Source: Lunularia cruciata
Lineage: Eukaryota; Streptophyta; Marchantiopsida; Lunulariales; Lunulariaceae
DNA length: 64,000 nucleotides
Assembly (NCBI GenBank): GCA_948567375.1
Contig: OX419760.1
Location: 44,516,001 to 44,580,000, forward strand
Direction: 5' to 3'
Shown here: positions 32,359 through 43,129 of the stretch, in pieces
Layout: every line of letters starts with the position of its first letter
Position numbering within the stretch: the first letter of the stretch is position 1
Made by a program: the position numbers and the translations under genes
The notes under the pieces: model-generated
Told to the model about the DNA's origin: nothing
The model's input: only the letters and a program-made list of their open reading frames with translations
Database searches by the model: none

Positions 32359-34930
32359 CTAGTCCAATCCGATGTCTACTTCGTCATCGGCTTTCAAACC
32401 AAAATTTGAAGTAAATTTACTTCCTATGACCCTTTCATCGGGTTTTATATCTTCTACTTCTTCTACCAGATCCAACAATTCTCTTTCCTGATCTGAAATT
32501 GCACTAGTGGGTAATCTATCTAACTCTTCATCTCTCAACCCACTCTTCTCTAATATCTCCATCGGTAACTACAAAGACATTTGCACTCCTATGCTATTTA
32601 CTTTGGGTTTTGCTCTAACATCTTTCTGAAGTTTTTCTATCTCTATTTTCACTAAGTCTAATCTAATCAAAATGTTGTCTTCTACCTCTAAGATCTTCAT
32701 GTCTACATATGTTTTGAGACTAATTAACAAGGCATTCATATTTGTATCCTTTGCCTATCTTCGCCTTGTCTCCTGCACCAAACTTCAACTTGTGCAACCC
32801 CGTCTCTTCAATCCGAATGCTGGCCTCTGTACTTAACATTACATTCATCCTGAGGATAATCTCCTTCAATGGCTCCAATCTTGTCTTCCTTTCACGTTCT
32901 CAATCCGCAAGCAAGTCTTCCCTGTACATTGCCAATTCTGCTTTGAACTTGGCTTTCACCGTCTCCTTCTCCTTCTCTTTTTGTACAACTCTCTCCTCCT
33001 GATTACGAAGTAACTCTCGTAATCTTTCTTCTTCTCTATATCATGTTGCCAACTCTCATTGCCAGAGTTGCTTCTTCTCCTTGACACTCTCCATCACCCT
33101 ATCAAGCTCCTGATCCTTTGCAGCTACTCTCGCCATAGCATGGATAACCTCTACTCTTGAATCAGCAAATTGCTGCTTCAAGATCTAGTACTCAGCTACT
33201 TGTCTCTCCCTTGCTATGTCACTCTTCTTCACAAGATCCTCTCAATAATGCACTTCTCTCTTCAGGTCTTCAATTACCTAACTTCTCACTACTGCCTCCG
33301 CTTGCAGTACTTCTCTTTCCTCCTCACCTCGGGTTATACTCTTCTTCAACTCCGAGTTTTCTTCTTCTAGTCTTGCTAATACCTGCAACACAGTCTTCAC
33401 CTCTGGACAAGTCAACTGCATCTCCTTCTTCCTGTACTCTAGCCTTACTAACAACGGGCACACAACTTCTCGCAGGTACTCCACTCCATCACTGGCAACT
33501 ACTTCAACCTGTGGAGTGATCTCCTTCTTTACCTCTTCTTCTCCCGATACTTGCCTTCTTCTCTGCAATTGTCGTATCGGAATAGACGCCTCACTTCTTG
33601 AGCTTTCATGTGCTTCTTCCTTCACCGTACTCGGACCTCCTTTGTACTTTTCCGTACATCTCCAACGAACTCCTCTCTGCACTACGATCTTCTTCTCTTT
33701 GGGCACAGTTACTTTGTCTTCCAACTGTGTGTTGTCCTCAGCTTCAATTTCTGCCTGCAGTTCTTCTTCTTCTGCAACCGCCGGCACCAATTTCATTTCT
33801 CCTCCTTCATTGCTGTTGCTACTCGTATCTCCACTCTGTAGCGTTAGCTTGGGCTCCTCCTTGTGCTTTGAGTCTTTGGTCTTGAGCTCGGCATCACCTT
33901 CCGAGTCTTCATCCTCTGACTCAATCACCACCATACCTCGCCTCGGGTTGCCTCTCCTGGTCTTCCAAGGTTTCTTTGTGTCTTCGGCTTCACTTTGCCA
34001 ACTTCTCTTCTTTGAGTTTGGAGTACTCACTTTGATCTCCACGTTCTTCCCTATCTTCATATAGTAGTCATCGGTACTCTTGATTTGCAAGATGTATTGC
34101 TGCTCCTCGACATCGACCTCCTTTCTCAAATCAAGATGGAAGTGCGACACCATCCAAGTTCACGCTGCCGAGTTCAACAAATTTAACCCAAGGTAGAAAT
34201 GCACTGCAAACGGCACAATGTAGTGTGGAGGTAATTTATCCCGCAGATTCCACACCATTTGTCTCGTTCTCCCATGGAAACACCTCACCCAATTAATCAG
34301 TTCTCTTGCAAATAACTTGTGAAAGAACACCGCTTGGTGTTTCATCACATACGTGGTTCTCTCCGGCTTTAGGATGGCCATCAGCGCACTCACAATTCCT
34401 CTCTTCACAGGGTCTTTGTAGCTCTCAACTTTGTACCCATTCTTCGTCCGCTTTGACAAAAATGCATCTCTCACTTCCTAGGTTTCTTGAGCTATCTCTC
34501 CCTTCCCCAAGAATGTGGCCCCCTGCTCTGAGCCTGCTTCCTTCCCTAGTACGAGTCTCCAATCTGACTCTATCCAGCGAATCGGATTTCCTCTCTTCCC
34601 TTCCTCCTCGGGCCCATCAAGACACCTGCTCTTGATGATTTCTGTCATGAAACCTGGAAAGCTCACATTCCAGTTCCATGCCAAGAAAGTGATCCAAAGT
34701 TGGCTCAAGACTTCGATCCTAACAATCACATCTAACCCTTGAATCGCATGATTTCTCACTACGAATTTAGAGTTCTTCTTTCCTCCTCCCATCTCTTCTG
34801 CCTTCTCACTATCTCTAGATTTCACTCTTGCAACTTCTCCCTTACACACTAACATGATTCCAACTCTATTTCCCTTCCCCCGATCACATGCAAGACGACT
34901 TCTCAACGGCAAAGGAAAATTACTCGACAT
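32359..34930 (-). pseudogene. LTR-encoded acidic coiled-coil protein, copy gamma (best preserved)
   Basis: The frame starts MSSNFPLPLRSRL at 34,930 and stays in one register to 33,278, with only two interruptions (TAG at 34,478-34,480 and TGA at 34,160-34,162), both explainable as C-to-T changes. A frameshift follows before the C-terminal piece ending DEVDIGLD-stop at 32,359; the total is about 850 codons. Regions: an N-terminal globular-looking part with VRIEVLSQLWITFLAWNW and IESDWRLVLG; a middle part with LINWVRCFHGRTRQMVW and VHFYLGLNLL; a very acidic Ser/Glu linker; VEYLREVVCPLLVRLEYRKK; then long Glu/Lys/Leu-rich coiled coil. No retroviral-type domain, signal peptide or membrane anchor is seen. 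The function is unknown. Confidence 0.6.
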
Positions 34931-34950
34931 TTTTTCATTGCGAGTTTGAT

Positions 34951-34957
34951 TTTTATA
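34951..34957 (-). promoter_or_regulatory. Candidate LTR TATA box
   Basis: TATAAAA in element sense (CTCTATAAAAATC) lies about 390 bp into the LTR, a normal U3 length, directly ahead of the protein frame. A transcript from here would carry that frame near its 5' end. Confidence 0.45.
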
Positions 34958-35351
34958 GAGTTGCGCTTTCTTCGTCTTTCTTCACTTTGAGTTTCTACCA
35001 AGAAATCACACCTCCTGCATGCACCTATCATTGTCAATCAACCTTCGTGCGTATGGACCGCCGGTTTTTTGAATGGTCCCTTCTTGAATTTCTTGCCCCG
35101 ACGAAAGGTTGTTAGATTGTCTTCACCTCGGGTTGAGTTCCCCCCGATACGAAGACACTTTACTTTGGGTTGTTTGCTGACAAGGCATTTCCGAGTACTT
35201 TGCCTTATGACCCAAAGTCACTTTACTTCGGGTTTCATCCCAAAGACTCTTTTCTTTGCCTTCTTCGGCCATACAAGCACAATTTGACTTCTCTATACAC
35301 TTCTTCTTCTTTATTTTGAAAAAAACAAAAAAATGTGGGCACCACACATAT

Positions 35352-37090
35352 TCATTGCAATATGCCAACTTCCCCCACAACTATAAAGGGAGCAAATTAT
35401 TTGAAGGATTTGATTTGGGAGAAGACAACACAATCTTGACTAAAGAAGAGTGCTAATACATCTTACATATGATTCCACAAATAGTTTGTTGGGATCTTGA
35501 AGAGCAATTTGATGATATTGACACTCTTCCTCAAACTCCAATTGAAGTCAAAGTACCTCTCGATGAAGATCCATTTTTGAATTTGGTACCTTGGGACCCT
35601 TGGCTTGAATCTGAAGCACAATCAGCAGCCAATACCTTGAGTCAGCCAAGTTCAATACCACCATAGCCCTTTCATCAAACTTACCACATGTCATCTCTCC
35701 TTATTACCAAACAAGCTTATCAAAAGTATAAGGGGACTGAACATGATGAAGACCTTGATGAATTTCATCAAGGAGTTTGAAGTTATCTCCTTTGCCAACC
35801 AGGAGCATGGCTCCGTAGATAGGCTGCAGATTTTCCCAAGTATGCTCCAAAAGAAAACTAGGAGCAAGTATACCCATGTAACCCAACCAATTGGACAGAA
35901 CTTTGGGAGAACTTCTGAGAACAATTTTGGGAAGTTGATTACAATATGAGTGTGTTTGTTGTACTCAATGATTTGGACCAAGGCAAAATGAGAAGTTGAG
36001 AAAGTCTCTGGTGGTTCATGGCTTTGTTGAACCAAAATTTGAAGCAATCCGGTGTGGTGGTTTACTCCAATGCCCAAGCCATTACCCAGTTCCTCGGCGG
36101 ATTGTCACTAGAGATTTGTATCTTTACCATGGAGAGGAATGTAGCTTCCCTGGACAAGGTTCTCAAACAAATTGCCCAATATGAGGTGGCCCACTCTCAT
36201 TCAACCAATAATAAAAGAAATTGAGAGAAGAAAGGCAAGAAGCTCAAACAAAGAGCTTCTTGTAGTACCTCTTCTTCTTTGGAAGAATCCTCTATGTTCT
36301 CAAGCTCTTCTTTGGAATCAAAAGAAGATGTTAAAGAAGAACCAACTACAAGGCACAAAGAAAGTGTTGACCCCTCAAGCTAAAGTGTCAACACTACAAA
36401 TGCCAAGTTGGAGACTCTGGTCAAAGAGTTATTAGATTTTAAGATTCAAATGTTTGGGGTGAAGGATCAAAGAGAACCCCCTTCATTTGGAATACCAAAT
36501 GTATGGTGCATTGTGTGTGGCAAGTTGGGTCATGCTAACATGGGTGTCTGGCCACTGAAACTGCATTTCCAATGCAATAGATTGATTGGGTTCCAAGTTG
36601 GGACTAGAATGAGGAAGAAGAGTTGGTGCATTCGGCCATTCCTCTTCTGAGGATGGTCTTCCTTCTTGAAGGAGTTCCTCCTCAAGGGTAATATAATTCA
36701 CCATGGCATCACCTTTTGGATGTAGTGTAGCTTGCTTAGCTGGAATATGCACATATCTTATTGGGGACTTTGGGTTGGGTGGCTGAGGACATTTGGCTGC
36801 CCACATGACCAGGCTCCTGACAATTTCCAGAAAGTGGGACATACCCAATCTGATGCCTTGGCTCAGGAAAATTTGAGGACCAATGGCCCATAGAGCCACA
36901 ATTGTAACATGCACACAGTGCAACATTGTGAGGACAGTTTTGGTTTCTCTTGGAATTCTTTGTTGGGTGCACTGTTGGTGTACTCTTGTGGTCCACACCT
37001 TGGACCTTGATATGATGTTCTTGCTTGAACATCATATCAAGCAAAACCAAATGATATGATAATTCAAGCTGAGGTAGGTAAACCAAAAGT
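35352..37090 (+). pseudogene. Gag of the Tat/Athila-like element (decayed, partly inverted)
   Basis: Plus-strand pieces at 35,469-35,666 (MIPQIVCWDLEEQFDD...), 35,743-36,224 (ITQFLGGLSLEICIFTMERN) and 36,408-36,650. The last has a knuckle-like CIVCGKLGHANMGV at about 36,510-36,550. From about 36,570 to 37,024 the gag continues on the minus strand with CYNCGSMGHWSSN and GNCQEPGHVGSQ, two CCHC knuckles whose last Cys is mutated, and a proline/glutamate-rich tail. This implies a local inversion. The protease region follows on the plus strand. Confidence 0.6.
36570..37024 (-). other. Inverted segment inside gag
   Basis: The coding strand switches: gag zinc knuckles read on minus (36,736-37,086 and 36,483-36,998 frames), while sequence on both sides reads on plus. 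At the right border a perfect palindrome cttgatatgatgttc / gaacatcatatcaag (37,006-37,020 and 37,027-37,041, 6-base loop) marks the joint. The left border is approximate. Confidence 0.6.
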
Positions 37091-37299
37091 ACCTCAGGTC
37101 CAGATCGCCGATACTCTGGTCACCATTCTGAAATGACCCAACGTATGGTTGAAACAAGGTGAGACCTCAAACCCAAAGACTAAGCTGAAGAAGGTGAAAT
37201 TGGGAGGAGAACTCCAATACAATAGTGGCAAATCTGGCATCCACCGAAGCCAACATAACATTTAAACAACTCTAGGAGGATAACAAGCTATATAAGAAC

Positions 37300-40200
37300 T
37301 AGTTAAGTTCAACCCTTAAGAAAGTAAGGGTGATGACCAGAAAGACTTGCCAATCATATATCACATTTTGCAAGAAGATTTGGTATCTCTTGAAGTGGAT
37401 GTGGAGATCACGGGTTGCATGATCACATTTGAACCCATTGACTTGAGTTCAAGAGTGAATGTCATGATAGAAGATACCGCACATCATTGGAGTATCGCAC
37501 ATTTGAGCCCACGCCCTGAATTTTGAAATTTGTGTATCAGACCAGGAGTCAACTTTTTGGCATGTTGTCCAACATAATGAAAATTATTAGAGGAGTACCC
37601 TTCAAATTGAACTACATTGTGTTGAGGCCAGTGACCAAAACTAGTTACACACTATTGATTGGAAGACCTTGGTTGTTGTGGATTAGCACCAATAGAAATT
37701 GAGGTTTAAGGACATCCTGGCCAAAGACCAAAATCTAGTGATAATGAGTTGGACAAAGGTTCCTCACCTCAGGGAAACTACTTCATTGGAAGATGAAGAT
37801 GAATTCAAAGATTCATCATCTTTGTCCTTAGAAGACTTGGATGAAGAAGTCCAAGTAAACTACTTGGAATGCTACAAGGTGGAGGTCAAAGATGAAGACC
37901 CATATGATGCTACCTTGAGTAAAAATGATTTGGAGGAAGGAGGTCTGAATTCTGTCCAACTTGGGTTGAGCTAAGTTAATCATGTTGAAGGAGTCATCAA
38001 CCTTGATGATTTTCAAGAGGTAGTCTTGGAAGAAGGAAATTTTTTGAAAACATCCAGGATAGTCAAACAAGTTGGCAGGATACACTACCTTGTTTATTGA
38101 GTACTAGGATGTATTTGCCTAGTTGATTGACCAAATGTCAAGGATCCCTAGGCAATTTGAGGAACACTAGATTGATCTTGTTGAAGGCATGGTTCCGGTT
38201 TGGCAAAGATAGTACCACATGAATCCAAAGTACTCACTCTTAATGAAAGATGAAATCAACAAGGACCTAGGGGCTAGAATAATTTTTCTAGTCTTCAGTA
38301 GAGAATGGGTCTCATTGTCATTATTCCAAAGAAGAAGATAAGGAAAAGTCAAGTGTGCCAACTTAATGCAGTCACAAGGAAGGATCATCATGCTTTGCCT
38401 TTTATAAACAACATTTTGGACCAAGTAATTGATCATCCGTGCTACAATTTTCTTGATGGATTTTTAAGCTATAATCAAGTATCCATTTGAGAAGAAAACA
38501 AGGACAAGACTTCATTCACTGCCAATTGTGGCACATTTTCATGCAATCAAACGGCCTTGGGGTTGTGTAATGCTCCCACTACTTTCCAATAGATGATGAA
38601 TGCAAATTTTAAAGATTTTTTATGGAAGTTTTAATTGATGATTTTTGTGTGTTTGGCCGAAGAGAGGTACATTTGGGCTACCTTTGCCAAACATTTGAAA
38701 TGTGCCATTTTTCCGGCTTGTCATTGCACCCAAAGAAATGCTTCTTTGCAAAAAAAGAGGGAACTCTATTAGGGCATTGGGTCTCAAGCCAAGGATTTGA
38801 AGTTGATGTTCAGAAGGTGAAAGTCATCTCAACTTTGGAATCCCCAAAAAAATTCAAGAGTTGAGAGCCTTCTTGGGACATGTCAGATATTATAGATGCT
38901 TTGTATCCAATTATGTAGTGCTTTTTATGCAGTTAACAAAGCTGTTAAAGAAGTCCTATTTATGGGAAGTAGAACAAGAAGTAGCTTTCCAAGTGTTGGA
39001 GAAGAAGCTAGTGGAAGCACCAAAATGAGGGCTCCAAATTGGTATGTCCCTTTTCATGTGTATGTGGATAATTTTTCCATGGTAATTGGAGTAGTCCTAA
39101 GTTGGCAGGATGATAAGAAGAAGGACTATCCAATCTATTATGCCAATCAATAACTTTATGAGAAACACCACACTACTACTGAAAGAGAAGCACTTGGGAT
39201 GGTGTATGCATGCAAGAAGCTGTGCCACTACTTGTTGAGATGTTTGTATTCCATGTAGACCATTATGCATTGCAATATTTGGTGAAGAAGGTGGATTTGT
39301 CCAAGCAAATTGCAATAATCTTATTGTTACAAGAATTCACATACATTGTGCAAGTAAGGAAGGGAGCTTTGCATTGAAACACGGACTTCCTATCCAAGTT
39401 AGAGACTCAAGACCAAGATCTGGAGGTTGATGACCGGTTTCCTCATGAAGAATTGTATCATTGTATGGCAATGCAAAGTATGAGATACGTGGTAGAATAT
39501 CACTTTCTACATACTTGCTCATGTCCTAAGGGGTTGGACCTAGAGTGACGGGCAATCTTCCTCAAGAAAATGGGACTATATCAACTAAAGCACAAAATTT
39601 TGTTTAAAATGGGTGAAGATGAAGTACTTCATAGGTGCTTAGAAGCATATGAAATAGAAGGAGTAATTGAGTCCTTACATTCAAGAGCATCGGGAGGACA
39701 TTATGCCTTGAAGAACACAATAAAGAAAATTCTTGTAGTGGGGTATTGGTGGCCTATGATATATAAAGATACTCAAGTCCACATCTGAAGTTGTGATGTC
39801 TATCAAAGAAAAGAAAGCCAATGGCTACTTCCCAATGGCATTTGAGACCAATTTTGCCATGGCTCCATTTGAGAAATGGGGAATTGATTTTTTGGGTCCA
39901 ATTCAATTGGTGACCCAATTCATAAGGAAAAGAAATATTTTAATATGCACTAACTATGCCACTAAAATGGTTGAAGCTATGCCACTAAAATGGCTGAATC
40001 TACTCAATGAGATGATGTAGAAATTATAGCCAAATTTTTCTTTTGCAACATCATTTCTCATTATGGATGTCCTTTAGAATTGGTCAGTGACCAATGCACT
40101 TATTTTTTGAACAATTTGTGGAAGCATTAACCAACTACTTCCAAATAAAACATAGAAAAATGACCCTTTACAACCCAAAAGCCAATGGATTGACAAGGAA

Positions 40201-40790
40201 TGCAAACAGGGATTGTTGTGCAAAATTTTGAACAAGGTGACTATTAATTATACCTACAAGTTGGGTATGAAGCTACCTGCAGCTGTGTGTGCATACAAAA
40301 TAACCAAAAAGATTACAACCAAGTAAAATCCATATTTCTTAACATATGGATTGCATCCCATACTACCAGTTGAATCGATGTATCATCATATTGGATACTG
40401 TGTGAGGAACAACTGTTGGATGAAGAAAATTAGGATCTTTGGGTCCATCAACTGATGTCTTTAGAAGAGAAAAGAGGCAATGTAATGCAAACCACAAAGG
40501 AAATACAAGATCAGCAAAAAGTCAAGAAAGACAAGCAAATTTGGCATGTTGTTGTTTGGGAGGAGATTTGGTATTGTTATATGACGATTGCCAAATACTT
40601 TTTCTAGGCAAGCTGCACCTTAGGTGGATGGGGCCATACCGTGTCATGCACATCTATGACAATTGCTCTTTTCAACTTGTAGACTTGGATAGCAATCCTT
40701 TTTCCACTTGAGTAAATGAGTGGAGAGTCAAAAAATATTGGACCGTGGACTCAAACTTGTACAAAGAAGCTGGAGTTGATGATTGCAAGG
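37300..40790 (+). pseudogene. Pol of the Tat/Athila-like element (decayed)
   Basis: Protease/RT linker remains lie around 37,560-37,690 (YTLLIGRPWLLW-like). RT is at 38,180-38,870, including VCQLNAVTRKDHHALPFINN (38,355-38,414) and the catalytic box LIDDFCVFG at 38,631-38,657. RNase H is at 39,040-39,290 (VYVDNFSMVIGVVLS, DYPIYYANQ, TTEREALGM). The integrase zinc region is at 39,680-39,800 (HSRASGGHY..., YWWPMIY), the core at 39,840-40,250 (FEKWGIDFLGPIQLV), and the C-terminus has GPYRV at 40,631-40,645 followed by VNEWRVKKYW. There is no chromodomain. Stops and frameshifts are scattered. The order PR-RT-RH-IN fits Ty3/gypsy. Confidence 0.8.
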
Positions 40791-40799
40791 ATGCTCACA

Positions 40800-40815
40800 T
40801 TTGAGAGAGGGAGTA
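40800..40815 (+). promoter_or_regulatory. Polypurine tract of the Tat/Athila-like element
   Basis: tttgagagagggagta directly precedes the 3' LTR start TGTGGAACCCACA. The same arrangement occurs on the minus strand at 7,117-7,135. Confidence 0.7.
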
Positions 40816-41640
40816 TGTGGAACCCACATTTTTCATTTTTGATGAGTTTTAAAGAAGTAGTGCATTGTTAAGGCCAAAGTGAGGCTAAATGAGGAAGAAA
40901 AGAGAAGAACAGTGTGTTTAGAGTACACCTAAAGAAGTCAAATTTGTCTCAAAGGAAGAGGAATTGGGTCCAAATTATAAGGTGGTAGACCCAAAGTAAG
41001 GTTACCTCATATTGAGATAATTAACCCAAGCCAAAGAAAATATAACAACTTTTGTTTGGGTCACAAAAGTCAAAAAGGTACCATTCAAAGAAAATTGCTA
41101 CTTTAGGGAGATGAAAGTTGAGAGTGACAAAAGAAAACACATAGAATCTAGGAGTGTTGATTGCAAATTGACTGAAAAATGACTGAAGCAAATCACCATA
41201 AAATTAAGACTTCATCAAGGAAGTTATGAAATGTCAAGAAGATAGCCTATTCCTATCAATAGTTGTCCTGAAGGAATGCAAATTACAAGGCCAAAGAAGA
41301 TTTTGATTCTCCAAAGACCTGAGGGAGTTAGAATCACATGTCCAGGAGAAGGGATAGTGTTCCAATGACCTAGAATTTGTAAACAAACAATGCGAATGAA
41401 GAGCAACAAGTAGAGTTCTAAACTTGCAGTGAGGAATCTTGTTATTTGGAGACTAGAAATGATAGCCAAGATCAAAGTCCTTAGCATACTTTGTATCATA
41501 TTTTTGGCTTGGAATTGGAATTGAGTTTTCTAGGGTTCATGGCAAAAATTGCTGCCAATAATTTCAAGTGTGCTAACTGAAAGATAACCCAAGCTATCAT
41601 GTGTAGAAATCTCGAGTCCAGATCTCAAACTTGAGATTTT
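40816..41640 (+). repeat. 3' LTR start of the Tat/Athila-like element (truncated)
   Basis: Begins TGTGGAACCCACATTTTTC. About 650 bp in, it enters the LTR protein frame (41,425-41,560: LAVRNLVIWRLEMIAKIKVL then CIIFLAWNWN), matching the N-terminal region of the copy at 34,930. Homology is lost near 41,640, where a different LTR element begins. This copy shows that the LTR protein frame lies inside a 3' LTR that follows a polypurine tract. Confidence 0.75.
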
Positions 41641-42593
41641 GCCCAAAATCACCTTAATCCCCAAAATCTGCAATCCACCTCACACAATCTCTCCAATTCC
41701 TCTCATGTGTACAAGATGTACAAAATCACCTCAAAGACATCATAATGAACTACAGGGTATACAAATGGATCTTGGTTCTCTAACATAAGTTCAGCCCTCT
41801 CCTCTCCTAATGTTCTCTCCAAGTGAGCTCTCATAGCCTCCTTCTGCCTAATGTAGAATTGGACGCGGAACATTATCTTGCCTTCTAGAGAGGTCCCGGC
41901 AACGGAACCAAAAATGTGAGCCGGCCTGTCTCTCACTCAGGATGAACCTCTGATGGCTATTATGGTAGCGCACCATGGACTAAGAAGGCAAGGAACCCCA
42001 ACTCCATCATACTCCTCCAAGGCTAACACTCCAAGACTCAAGACATTGCTCACTAGAGAACTCAATGAGAGAGAGATAGTTGCAAATGAAAGGATGATGA
42101 GTACCTCCTCACTCTTTGTTTATATACTTGTGAAATAGTTACGTACCAAAGTTACTAATTACCGTAGTAACTCAAGTTACTAGACTAAAAGTCAAGTAAA
42201 GTCAAAAAGTAGAAAGGAATATCCATTCACATGGGCATATTCCCCTTATCTTGACCCAACCACTAAAGCAAGGATTCCTTCACATGGGCTATCCTTGGAC
42301 TAAAGAAGAATCCAAAACAAAAAGGCTTGCGGGCCCAAGAGTTCTCAACTCTTTCCCCAAAGCCAAACACCTAGGAATAATACCAAGTCAACACACTAAA
42401 ATCCAAAATAGTGGTGCTCATCTTTCCTACTTCCTCTAAAGTAAGGTCCCATCTATCTTAGCTATGACTAACTTTAGCTAACCATGACTAATATAGAACC
42501 ATCCTTTATCTCTATATAAATAATATCTCTTAAGTACTTGTAATACCAAGCTAAATATCACAATACCACACACATGCACAAATGGGTGTTACA
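41640..42593 (-). mobile_element. Fragment of another Tat/Athila-type element (LTR plus leader)
   Basis: The LTR spans 42,593-41,915 in element sense, starting TGTAACACCCATT and ending GGCTCACA (679 bp). A primer site and ~250 bp of leader follow, with an open frame (41,703-41,936) ending in ...FEVILYILYT. TATATAAA at 42,118-42,125 is a likely promoter box. Both sides are truncated: the leader ends at the 3' LTR fragment near 41,640, and the LTR start abuts the RT of the next element. Confidence 0.7.
41892..41910 (-). promoter_or_regulatory. Primer-binding site, tRNA-Asp (Athila/Tat) type
   Basis: In element sense TGGTTCCGTTGCCGGGACC lies 4 bases after the LTR end. It closely matches TGGCGCCGTTGCCGGGGA, the tRNA-Asp primer site used by Athila/Tat elements. 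Confidence 0.7.
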
Positions 42594-42599
42594 GACCCT

Positions 42600-43126
42600 C
42601 TGGAACTAAGTAGGAGCATTCTTTAACCCAAATGGTAAGAACCTCTTTTGATATAACACATCCTTGCCGTGAGGATCAATACCCAAAATGTTGTCTTGGA
42701 CTTATCCCCCTTCTTGATCGGCAACTGATGGTATCCCGCTTGAAAATCCAAAGTACTGAAGACCTTTGCATGCCCAATTGTATCAAAAATCTCCTCCGGT
42801 GTAGGCATGGCATACCGATCAGCCCTGGTCTGTTGGTTGATAGGATGGTAATCTCCACACATCCGTCTATCTATATAGTTTCCATGCATATCCTTCTTAG
42901 CTGGCATCATTGTCATTGATGCATACTCTCCATGTGAAATCTCCACCAAATTAGCCTCAAAAAGGTCACTACTCCGGCTTTGATTCCATGTCGTCTCCAT
43001 CTCACTATATCGATAAGGACGTTGGAAAACTGGTGTGTCACTAGTCAGCTCAATCCGTATACCAAGTCCCTTCAGAGCACCCAAATCCTTGATACTGAAG
43101 GCAAAACAACTTGTGTGACTCCTCAA
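42600..43126 (-). pseudogene. Gypsy reverse transcriptase fragment
   Basis: The 167-aa frame includes FQRPYRYSEME, MCGDYHPINQQTRADRYAMP, TPEEIFDTIGHAKVFSTLDF and AGYHQLPIKKGDKSKTTFW, which are the N-terminal fingers and palm motifs of gypsy RT. The first catalytic Asp (STLDF) is present. The YxDD box and everything after are missing because of the junction at 42,593. Confidence 0.85.
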
Positions 43127-43129
43127 GAA

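Larger units (their letters stand above)
31566..35346 (-). mobile_element. Solo giant LTR (3,781 bp) with 5-bp target duplication (copy gamma)
   Basis: In element sense it runs TGTGGTGCCCACA ... GGGTTGTCACA. It is flanked directly by catat at 31,561-31,565 and catat at 35,347-35,351, the 5-bp duplication expected for gypsy integration. The two ends match the LTR start after the polypurine tract at 40,816 and the LTR end before the primer site at 31,229. This defines the full LTR of the family: a U3 of roughly 390 bp, a TATA box (34,951-34,957), a long reading frame (34,930-32,359) and ~790 bp of non-coding end. It is inserted antisense into the leader of a relative. Confidence 0.85.
29439..41640 (+). 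mobile_element. Tat/Athila-like gypsy element with giant LTRs (nested insertion)
   Basis: Layout: internally deleted 5' LTR (29,439-31,229), tRNA-Asp-type primer site (31,237-31,254), leader, an antisense solo LTR of the same family inserted at 31,566-35,346, gag (35,400-37,090), protease/RT/RNase H/integrase (37,300-40,790), polypurine tract (40,800-40,815) and 3' LTR start (40,816), which is truncated near 41,640. The RT has the TRKDHHALPF and IDDFCVFG signatures typical of the Tat/Athila branch, and integrase ends with GPYRV, not with a chromodomain. The element landed in the integrase of the chromovirus-like copy at its left. Confidence 0.75.

Noticed and set aside
33157-34064. Plus-strand Leu/Ser/Cys-rich frames up to 182 codons
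   Set aside because: Antisense shadows of the LTR protein copy gamma. Lys/Glu codons read backwards give Leu/Phe/Ser.
36483-37086. A separate antisense gene with zinc knuckles
   Set aside because: The product is the missing C-terminal gag of the surrounding element. An inversion explains it better than an independent gene.
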